Under the pieces are notes generated by a model, which was not told the origin of the DNA, did no database searches, and saw nothing but the letters and a program-made list of their open reading frames with translations. The position numbers and the translations under genes were made by a program. Below, one piece after another: positions 1 through 5,350 of a DNA stretch of 9,093 bases. The stretch comes from an uncultured Gemmatimonadota bacterium. GTDB lineage: Bacteria; Gemmatimonadota; Gemmatimonadetes; Longimicrobiales; Gaopeijiaceae. Every line of letters starts with the position of its first letter. Positions within the stretch are counted from its first letter, which is position 1. The DNA lies in NCBI GenBank assembly GCA_938030915.1, contig CALHIO010000095.1:1-9093 (forward strand). Reading direction: 5' to 3'.

Positions 1-745
1 TGTTCCCCAGCCTCTCGACCCCGTGGTACCAGATCACGTAGGCCAGAGCCAGCGCGAACAATCCCGCGTAGACGACCCCCAGCCATGCGCCGACGCTCAC
101 CGCGGTGAGATCGGTGCGCGCGAGTGAGGGAATCCCCATGAGCACCAGTACCGGTGTCCCCACCCAGAGCGTCCACGTGGTCATCCGAACGGCGCCGTAG
201 CGGCCGACCGGAGCTGCACCGATCACCGTGTAGGCCGACCAGAGGATCGAGGCCACGATCATGAGCAGATCGCCTCGAAGGGTATCGGAGCCCAGCGACA
301 GCTGCTCGCCACTGCCCAGCACCACGAGAACCATGCCGATCAGGGTCCCGACAACTCCGATCACCACCCATCGATTGGGATATTCGTGCCCGGCGGCCGC
401 CGACAGGATTACGGTCCACACGGGTGTCGTGGACAGGAGCAGACTGGCATTGCCGGCGTACGTCCCGTCGATCCCGATGATGAAGGTGAGCTGGTAGAGG
501 ACGTTGCCCACGAAACCGAGCAGCAGGATTCGGGGGACGTCCCGTCGCTCGGGGAGCACGTCTCCGGAACTTCGCCATACGAGCCACCCCAGGACCGCCG
601 CCGCCAACGGGAAGCGCAGCGCATTGAAGGCGAGGGGTTCAATCTGCTCGAGCACCAGCTTCACGATCGAGAAGTTGACGCCCCAGATGGCGGCCAACGC
701 GACGAGCCCCAGATCGGTGGCTACGTCCCCTTTTCGCGAGGTCAT
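1..745 (-). CDS. EamA/DMT-superfamily transporter, C-terminus cut by window edge
   Basis: This frame stays open from an ATG at 745 to the window edge, giving 248 residues with no stop, so the gene is partial. The protein is strongly hydrophobic with many transmembrane helices. It shows the two-repeat EamA pattern: repeat 1 opens with a WGVNF segment at W21 followed by K29 and an EPLAFNALRF stretch around 36-45, and repeat 2 begins near residue 157 with a LWSAY segment at 168-172. Family members usually have about 290-300 residues and ten helices, so some 40-50 residues should lie beyond position 1. EamA proteins are inner-membrane carriers of the drug/metabolite transporter superfamily. Many export amino acids or other small metabolites, but the substrate cannot be read from sequence. 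The start is supported by AGGAG seven bases upstream. It is transcribed away from the unknown gene at 935. The family call is confident; the substrate is unknown. Confidence 0.9.
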   Translation of the reverse strand, partial: MTSRKGDVATDLGLVALAAIWGVNFSIVKLVLEQIEPLAFNALRFPLAAAVLGWLVWRSSGDVLPERRDVPRILLLGFVGNVLYQLTFIIGIDGTYAGNASLLLSTTPVWTVILSAAAGHEYPNRWVVIGVVGTLIGMVLVVLGSGEQLSLGSDTLRGDLLMIVASILWSAYTVIGAAPVGRYGAVRMTTWTLWVGTPVLVLMGIPSLARTDLTAVSVGAWLGVVYAGLFALALAYVIWYHGVERLGN

Positions 746-749
746 CAAA

Positions 750-755
750 CTCCTG
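750..755 (-). promoter_or_regulatory. Ribosome binding site of the EamA transporter
   Basis: On the minus strand the bases before the ATG at 745 read AGGAG, with a spacing of about four to five bases. It decides the start of the truncated transporter gene. Confidence 0.6.
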
Positions 756-841
756 GACTCGACGTGGTGCCTGCGCGGAGCGCGAATGTAACCCGGAAAT
801 CCGCGAAGAGGGTGGGTTCGAGATCACGCACTCCAGCTTCC

Positions 842-869
842 TTGACGAATGGGACGTCGGTGATAGCGT
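842..869 (+). promoter_or_regulatory. Possible promoter for the 935 gene pair
   Basis: TTGACG at 842-847 matches the sigma-70 -35 box in five of six bases. It is followed after 16 bases by TAGCGT at 864-869, which matches the -10 box in three of six and is preceded by an extended -10 TG at 861-862. Transcription would start near 876 and leave a leader of about 60 bases. The -10 is weak, so this is a candidate only. Confidence 0.3.
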
Positions 870-883
870 TGTGGGCGATGCAA

Positions 884-903
884 GCGTCGTTCGAAGACGA
901 CGC
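884..903 (+). other. Hairpin in the leader of the 935 gene
   Basis: GCGTCGT at 884-890 is exactly complementary to ACGACGC at 897-903 across a six-base loop (TCGAAG). It would form in the transcript between the candidate promoter and the small gene. There is no T-tract, so it does not look like an intrinsic terminator. Any function is unknown. Confidence 0.35.
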
Positions 904-934
904 AAGTGCGTGAACCCCCGACGCCGGAACACCC

Positions 935-1177
935 ATGAGACAGTTCTCTGACGCAGATGGCCGCTCCTGGACCGCGACGGCGGCGACCGAGGAAACGACC
1001 GACTACAAGGGGCGCTACCACCTGGTCATGGAGGCCGAGGATGGCGAGCGCGTGGAGCTCACGGACGTGCGCTGGAACAGCGAGCGCTCGGCTCTCCGCA
1101 CCATCGACTCGATGTCGGTCGTAGAGCTGCGCCGGCGACTCCGTTCAGCGTCGGGGCGAGGCACCGCCAGCGTCTGA
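935..1177 (+). CDS. Small conserved-looking hypothetical protein (80 aa)
   Basis: I do not recognise a named family. The protein is soluble and charged, with no signal peptide, membrane segment or cysteine. The first half looks like short beta strands (FSDADGRSW, TDYKGRYHLVMEAEDGERVEL). The second half has a conserved-looking RW at 46-47 and an amphipathic helix with an LRRRLR stretch at 64-69. About 68 of 80 codons end in G or C, as expected of a real gene in this genome, whereas the overlapping minus-strand frame scores clearly lower. Its stop lies four bases before the ATG of the class V aminotransferase, so the two are probably one operon with translational coupling. No strong ribosome binding site is visible (CGGAA a few bases upstream). 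The protein may assist or regulate its partner enzyme, but nothing in the sequence proves this. Confidence 0.6.
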   Translation: MRQFSDADGRSWTATAATEETTDYKGRYHLVMEAEDGERVELTDVRWNSERSALRTIDSMSVVELRRRLRSASGRGTASV

Positions 1178-1181
1178 TCCG

Positions 1182-2354
1182 ATGACGTCCGGACCGGCGC
1201 CCCGCGCCGGCGCCCGGTTGGAGTCGATCGTGCGTCGGGAGTACCCCGACCCCGGTCCCGGCATCTTCCTGAATTCCGCGAGCTGGGGACTTTTGCCGAA
1301 AAGTTCGGCGGAGGCCGCAGCCGACCTCACGCTGCGGCGCAATCGTAACCACGGATTCGAGGAGTCCGAGCTGGGCGCCATTCAGCGACGGTGTCGCAGC
1401 GCCATCGCCCGGTTGATCGGTGGGAATGCCGGGGAGATCGCGCTGTCTCCGAACACGTCGTTCGGTGTCAATCTCGGTGCCGGCTTGCTGCGAGCGGGCC
1501 GGCCGGGGACGATCGTCGTGTCGGAGGGTGAGTTTCCGGCCAACGTGCTGCCGTTCCTGGCTCTCGAGGACGAAGGCTTCACCGTCCGCATCGTACCGTA
1601 CGGACCCGATGGACTTCCCGACGAGGATGCGTTGATTCAGTGGGCAGAGGCCCCCGACGTAGTGGCAGTCGCGGTGTCGGCGGTCCAGTTCGCGACCGGC
1701 CACCGCTCGGACCTGTCGAGAATCGGAAGTGCGTGCCGTGACCGGCACGTCCTCTTCTTCGTCGATGCGATCCAGCAGGTCGGAGTCGCGCCGATCGACG
1801 TTCAGGCCATGGACGCGGACCTGGTCGCGTGTGGAGGACAGAAGTGGCTGTGTGCGCCGTGGGGCTCGGGGTTCACCTGGATCCGCAGCGAGGTTCAGGA
1901 GCGCTTCCCACCCCCGATGGTGAGCTGGCTGGCGACGGCGACCGGAGCCGACTTCAGTGACATGCTGCAGTACTCGATGACTTGGCGGTCGAACGCTCGG
2001 AAGTTCGAGCTCGCGACGTTGGGTGTGCAGGACTACCTCGGCCTGGCGAGATCCGTGGAGATTCTCGAGGAGATCGGCGTCGCCGACATCCGCGCTCACG
2101 TACTGGCCCTGCATGACGTCCTGATCGACTGGGTCGACCGCTCGGCCGCGGTCCTCGTGTCACCACGAGACCCCGACAGGCGCGCCGGGATCATTACCAT
2201 CGGCATGGATGCCGTGTCAGAGGCTGCCGGGGCGCTTCGGGAACGAGGTGTCGTGTGCTCGGTCCGGGAAGGGGCGCTCCGCTTTGCGCCTCATTTCTAC
2301 AACACCCGGGACGACATCGACGCGGTGATCGAGATCCTCGACGCCATCGACTGA
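1182..2354 (+). CDS. Aminotransferase class V-fold PLP-dependent enzyme
   Basis: The 390-residue protein has the fold-type I layout of aminotransferase class V (cysteine desulfurase, kynureninase and isopenicillin-N epimerase relatives). Visible landmarks are the N-terminal FLNSASWG segment (29-36), the N-S-F/G cofactor region near 91-95, S166-A-V-Q169 then H174 before the cofactor pocket, FVDAIQQVG (193-201) with Asp195 expected to contact the PLP ring nitrogen, and GGQKW (218-222) with Lys221 as Schiff-base lysine. The C-terminal LRFAPHFYNTRDDID segment (366-380) is typical of the superfamily. SufS/IscS proteins carry a catalytic cysteine loop just before that segment; here VREG passes directly into LRFAPH. 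The only nearby cysteine, Cys359, sits on the preceding strand. Canonical cysteine desulfurase activity is therefore unlikely, and the protein is better left as a PLP enzyme of unknown reaction, perhaps epimerase- or lyase-like. It is cytoplasmic and follows the small gene by four bases. Confidence 0.88.
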   Translation: MTSGPAPRAGARLESIVRREYPDPGPGIFLNSASWGLLPKSSAEAAADLTLRRNRNHGFEESELGAIQRRCRSAIARLIGGNAGEIALSPNTSFGVNLGAGLLRAGRPGTIVVSEGEFPANVLPFLALEDEGFTVRIVPYGPDGLPDEDALIQWAEAPDVVAVAVSAVQFATGHRSDLSRIGSACRDRHVLFFVDAIQQVGVAPIDVQAMDADLVACGGQKWLCAPWGSGFTWIRSEVQERFPPPMVSWLATATGADFSDMLQYSMTWRSNARKFELATLGVQDYLGLARSVEILEEIGVADIRAHVLALHDVLIDWVDRSAAVLVSPRDPDRRAGIITIGMDAVSEAAGALRERGVVCSVREGALRFAPHFYNTRDDIDAVIEILDAID

Positions 2355-2392
2355 CCACCGCGATACAGTCTCGCCGGGACTCGGCTTCGACC

Positions 2393-4129
2393 TCAGTTTC
2401 CCCCCTGCCGGGGAATTTCGAGCCACTGCCCTGCCACGATCCGGTTCCGGTCAACACGAGGATTCACCTGAAGGATCTCGTTGATCGTCACCCCGTATCG
2501 CCGGGCGATCTCCGACAGGTTTTCACCACGGTTGACCCTGTGCCGGTCGTTGGACGCTGTCGTGCGGGACGCAGGAGGAGCCGTTTCCTTGGCGATGACC
2601 GGCACGGTACCGGGCGTGCGTCTGAAGTCGGCCAGCCGCGCTCCGATCTGGTTCTCCACCCGCTTCGCTCGTGTCTGTGACGGCGAACCGTTCACCATCA
2701 ACGAGAAGGCGAGCCGCTCCCCGTCCCTCGAGCGCACCATTCCACTCAGGGCGGATACGCCGTCGATCGTGCCCGTCTTGGCGCGGAGGTTGTCCGCGGC
2801 TGCGGTGCGATACATGCGCCCGAGTTCGCGCCTCGTACCCGCGCGGGGAAGGGAGGCCCAGTACTCCGGCCAAAGGGGGCCGTCGCTCATGCGCCGAATC
2901 AGGTCGACGAAGGTCGCGGCGCTGACGCGATTCTCACTCGAAAGCCCCGAACCGTCGTGTTGCCGAAGGCCGGTGGTTTCGACGCCGAGCGCGACCAGCG
3001 TCCGGCGCACGGCGTCCGCACTCGCTTCGGGTGAGCCGACACCCGAGTCTGCCCGTCCGACCGCGCGAAAGATGACCTCGGCGAACAGGTTGTTGCTCTC
3101 CTTGTTCACCACCTCCAGGTAGTCCGAAAGGGGGCGGGACGTATGACGGGCCAGAATCCGTGCGCCAGGTCGGCCCAGCGCAGGCGCGCTGAGCCGACCG
3201 ACCGACGATTCGATGGGAAGCTCGACCGTGCGGGTCGCACCGCTCACGGTGATCCCGCGCCCTTCGAGGGCGGCTCGGAACGAGGCACCGACGAAGTCCG
3301 CTGGGACGGCGACGGTCATCTGCCGCCAGACTTCGCGGGAGTTCGACGGGATTTGGCCGGTGATCCGAACGGGCTCCACGGGGTCATCTCGAAGGATGGC
3401 GAGTCGTGGCCGCGCCCGACCGCTCACCGTCTCGGCCGTGTTGTCCACCTCGAGAGCGGAGTGGGGTGGCACCGTCTCAACCCGCGGGGGTGCGCCTACC
3501 TGTCCAGGTCGTATTCGGAAGGAAACGACGTTTTCGTTGTAGGACAGAGCGGATATGCCTGCGGTGAAGTGCTCGTTCAGATCGCGTCGCTCCCAGCCTG
3601 CGTCTCGCAGGGGGCCTGGAAAGAACGATGCGTCTGCGATCAGGTCGCCGTCGATCCCGGTGATCCCAGCTGCCTCGAGGTCGTCGATGAGTCGCTGGAA
3701 GACCTCGTCCTTGCGCCCATAGAACCGGTCCGAGATTCCGGGATCACCCGTTCCGTACAGGGTCAGATCGCCCTGGAGCACGCCGTTCCGGACGGGTGCG
3801 TCCGAGAGGACATAGGTGTGGAAGCGATAGTCGGGCCCCAGGCGATGCAGGGCGGCTGCGGTCGTGAGTAACTTCAGGTTCGAGGCGGGCGCGAGGGCGC
3901 TGTCCGGGGCGATGGCAAGGAGCGTGTCGCCGGAGTCGAGGGAATAGACGAGTGCGCCCCATCGAGCGTCTCCCCACGAATAGGTGTTGAACGTCTCGAC
4001 GAGATCCGTTTGCAGTTGCTCGACGTCCTGAGCCCGGAGCGGAGCCGCGAGCAAGGCGACACCCAGCAACGTCAGCGTGGCTCGTCTCCAACCGGCGCGC
4101 TTCATCGACGGGCGTGGCAGGCGAACCAT
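2393..4129 (-). CDS. dacB: D-alanyl-D-alanine carboxypeptidase/endopeptidase (PBP4, peptidase S13) with C-terminal LysM
   Basis: This periplasmic penicillin-binding enzyme trims the terminal D-Ala of peptidoglycan stem peptides and cleaves D-Ala-meso-DAP cross-links. All three catalytic motifs are visible: SxxK at Ser83-Lys86 (nucleophile serine), SxN at Ser345-Asn347 and KTG at 451-453. The large insert of class C PBPs lies between the first two. An N-terminal signal peptide (basic start, LTLLGVALLAAPLRA, likely cut near residue 33) shows export, and there is no lipobox. After a Pro/Ala/Thr-rich linker (about 505-528) comes a LysM domain at 529-573 (HRVNRGENLSEIARRYGV onward), a peptidoglycan-binding module absent from E. 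coli DacB; this explains 578 residues against 477. An alternative start, Met9 at 4105, leaves a shorter but adequate signal peptide; neither start has a clear ribosome binding site. It follows the Fur-family gene by 15 bases and is probably cotranscribed with it. It converges on the aminotransferase gene across 38 bases with no obvious terminator. Confidence 0.93.
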   Translation of the reverse strand: MVRLPRPSMKRAGWRRATLTLLGVALLAAPLRAQDVEQLQTDLVETFNTYSWGDARWGALVYSLDSGDTLLAIAPDSALAPASNLKLLTTAAALHRLGPDYRFHTYVLSDAPVRNGVLQGDLTLYGTGDPGISDRFYGRKDEVFQRLIDDLEAAGITGIDGDLIADASFFPGPLRDAGWERRDLNEHFTAGISALSYNENVVSFRIRPGQVGAPPRVETVPPHSALEVDNTAETVSGRARPRLAILRDDPVEPVRITGQIPSNSREVWRQMTVAVPADFVGASFRAALEGRGITVSGATRTVELPIESSVGRLSAPALGRPGARILARHTSRPLSDYLEVVNKESNNLFAEVIFRAVGRADSGVGSPEASADAVRRTLVALGVETTGLRQHDGSGLSSENRVSAATFVDLIRRMSDGPLWPEYWASLPRAGTRRELGRMYRTAAADNLRAKTGTIDGVSALSGMVRSRDGERLAFSLMVNGSPSQTRAKRVENQIGARLADFRRTPGTVPVIAKETAPPASRTTASNDRHRVNRGENLSEIARRYGVTINEILQVNPRVDRNRIVAGQWLEIPRQGGN

Positions 4130-4144
4130 ATCGTACGTCGCGCG

Positions 4145-4603
4145 TCAGGCCGTGACGGCCCGCTCCCTGGTGGGCAGACAGGCCGGACAGTACCCCGACA
4201 GCTCCAGGCGATAGCCGGTCACGGTGAATCCACCGGCCGTTCCACGCAGCGATTCGATCTCCTGACGCGAGATCTCTCCCGGCAGGTCCAGAACGCATTC
4301 GCACATCACGCAGCGTGCATGGTGATGAGGGTCGGTTCGCCCGTCATACCGGGCCGAGTGATCGGCGTAGCTCAGCTTGACCGCGAGCCCACAGCCAACC
4401 AGCGTTTCGAGGCTTTTGTACACCGTCGCCAGCGAAATCGCGGGGAGTTCCTTCCGCACGGCGAGGAAGACCTCGTCCGCCGTGGGGTGCACGTCGGTGT
4501 TCGCCAGATAACGGAAAACCGCCGCGCGCTGCTCCGTGAAGCGCTGGCCGCTACCCTCGAGAGCCTCTCGCAGGCGCAGGTCGGTCGTCGAATGACTGGA
4601 CAT
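4145..4603 (-). CDS. Fur-superfamily metalloregulator, PerR-like ligand set
   Basis: The 152-residue protein is a typical Fur-family dimeric repressor: an N-terminal winged helix (recognition helix around 57-69, SLATVYKSLETLV) and a C-terminal dimerisation domain. Structural zinc ligands are Cys98, Cys101, Cys139 and Cys142. Aligned by eye with Bacillus subtilis PerR, the regulatory ligands His37, Asp85, His91, His93 and Asp104 fall exactly on His39, Asp87, His93, His95 and Asp106. The Asp at the last position is associated with peroxide sensing by iron-catalysed histidine oxidation, where most Fur proteins have Glu. I therefore favour a PerR-like peroxide sensor over an iron-sensing Fur or a Zur, but this is prediction. 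It has its own strong promoter and precedes dacB. A palindrome of Fur-superfamily type lies before the metal ATPase gene about 2.7 kb away and is a candidate target. A GGGGAG 13 bases upstream is a distant ribosome binding site. Confidence 0.92.
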   Translation of the reverse strand: MSSHSTTDLRLREALEGSGQRFTEQRAAVFRYLANTDVHPTADEVFLAVRKELPAISLATVYKSLETLVGCGLAVKLSYADHSARYDGRTDPHHHARCVMCECVLDLPGEISRQEIESLRGTAGGFTVTGYRLELSGYCPACLPTRERAVTA

Positions 4604-4622
4604 ACGAATTCGTCTACTCCCC

Positions 4623-4638
4623 GTCCGTCAGGACGGAC
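4623..4638 (-). other. Perfect inverted repeat in the fur leader
   Basis: GTCCGTC at 4623-4629 is repeated as its reverse complement GACGGAC at 4632-4638, separated by two bases. It lies between the predicted transcription start and the start codon of the Fur-family gene. It could be an operator or a small leader hairpin. It is GC-rich and unlike a Fur box, so autoregulation by the Fur-family protein itself is not obvious. Confidence 0.4.
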
Positions 4639-4653
4639 ACTGGACCCATGAAC

Positions 4654-4681
4654 GTTATACGACCGCTCAAAAATGTGTCAA
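4654..4681 (-). promoter_or_regulatory. Sigma-70 type promoter of the fur-dacB unit
   Basis: On the minus strand a perfect -35 box TTGACA (4676-4681) is followed after 16 bases by TATAAC (4654-4659), five of six matches to the -10 consensus. The predicted transcription start is near 4647, giving a leader of about 45 bases before the ATG at 4603. It is the best promoter match in the window and lies in one of its few AT-rich spots. Confidence 0.7.
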
Positions 4682-4736
4682 TCGCAGCGTGCACAGGATG
4701 GGGTGTGCGCCGCGCTGTGACGAGGGGCGCCAGACC

Positions 4737-5300
4737 GTGAGCGCAGCGTTTCTCACGCTCGAGCCGCTCATCGACGCCCTCAGGGAGGGGATCGAGGCGT
4801 CGGGGTGGGACCTCTCGGGGCTCCAGAAAACGACGAGCCATCAATTCGAGGGGCGATGGGAAGGAGAATCGACTCGCAGCGCGTACCTCTTCTTCCATCG
4901 GGCCGATGGCCCCGACTTCGCCAGCGTCGACGCGTATCTCGATGAGACCGGCCGCGGGGTCAGCGGCAATGTGGCGTTGGTCGTGGACCTGCGACCTCTC
5001 GGCTCGATCGGTGACTCCGGCCAGGTGCTGTCGGCCCTCAGCCGTCTGTCGGCCCGGGAATTGACGCGCGGACAGCGTCGCCCCCTGTCTCTTCGTTTTC
5101 GCCTCGATGACGCGGAGGATGCCGCTGCCGACGCGGATACCGAGGTCCGCTTCAAGGTGCGCCTCCCGCGTGCGATGATTCAGGGCGGTCGCTCGGAGAT
5201 GGATCCCTGGCTCGAACGGGTCGTGTCGGGCTTTGCGGAGATTCTGCGGTCGCCTGAACTGGCCCTGCTGACGGACGTGGAGGATGGTCTCGCGGGGTAG
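4737..5300 (+). CDS. Hypothetical protein (187 aa), family not recognised
   Basis: I chose the GTG at 4737 because GAGGGG lies nine bases upstream. In-frame starts at 4689 (GTG) and 4698 (ATG) would add 16 or 13 residues but have no comparable ribosome binding site, and the first lies very close to the divergent fur promoter. The protein is soluble, with no signal peptide, membrane helix or cysteine. It has an amphipathic N-terminal helix (about 7-22), a strand-rich centre (FEGRWEGE, SAYLFFHRAD, NVALVVDLRPL), an acidic stretch at 124-135 (DDAEDAAADADT) and a C-terminal helix (about 155-171). High G/C at third codon positions supports real coding. It sits alone between the divergent Fur-family gene and the convergent ATPase gene, so its role cannot be inferred from an operon partner. 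No function is assigned. Confidence 0.75.
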   Translation: MSAAFLTLEPLIDALREGIEASGWDLSGLQKTTSHQFEGRWEGESTRSAYLFFHRADGPDFASVDAYLDETGRGVSGNVALVVDLRPLGSIGDSGQVLSALSRLSARELTRGQRRPLSLRFRLDDAEDAAADADTEVRFKVRLPRAMIQGGRSEMDPWLERVVSGFAEILRSPELALLTDVEDGLAG

Positions 5301-5317
5301 CCGCCACGCCCGCGTCG

Positions 5318-5334
5318 ACGGGTCCGCTCCCCGT
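5318..5334. other. Weak hairpin between convergent genes
   Basis: ACGGG (5318-5322) and CCCGT (5330-5334) can pair across a seven-base loop in the 50-base gap between two convergent stops. The stem is only five pairs and no T-tract follows on either strand, so a terminator role is doubtful. Confidence 0.15.
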
Positions 5335-5350
5335 GTCCGCATCGGCATGC

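Noticed and set aside
386..913. A 175-codon plus-strand frame
   Set aside because: It lies antisense to the EamA transporter for most of its length and has no coherent protein features.
745..936. A 63-codon minus-strand frame ending in a TGATG overlap with the EamA transporter start
   Set aside because: The overlap looks like translational coupling, but only about 63% of its codons end in G or C against about 85% in the neighbouring small gene. It has no ribosome binding site and the product resembles nothing I know.
1059..2114. A 351-codon open frame on the minus strand
   Set aside because: It is antisense to the class V aminotransferase gene, and its composition is Arg-rich and low in structure.
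1182..2354. Annotation as cysteine desulfurase (SufS/IscS)
   Set aside because: The loop with the catalytic cysteine is absent, and the only nearby cysteine (Cys359) is on a different segment.
2355..2392. Possible terminator between the convergent aminotransferase and dacB genes
   Set aside because: Only a four-base stem (AGTC/GACT) can be formed and there is no T-tract on either strand.
3143..3871. A 242-codon plus-strand frame
   Set aside because: It is antisense to dacB, whose catalytic motifs are complete in the other strand.
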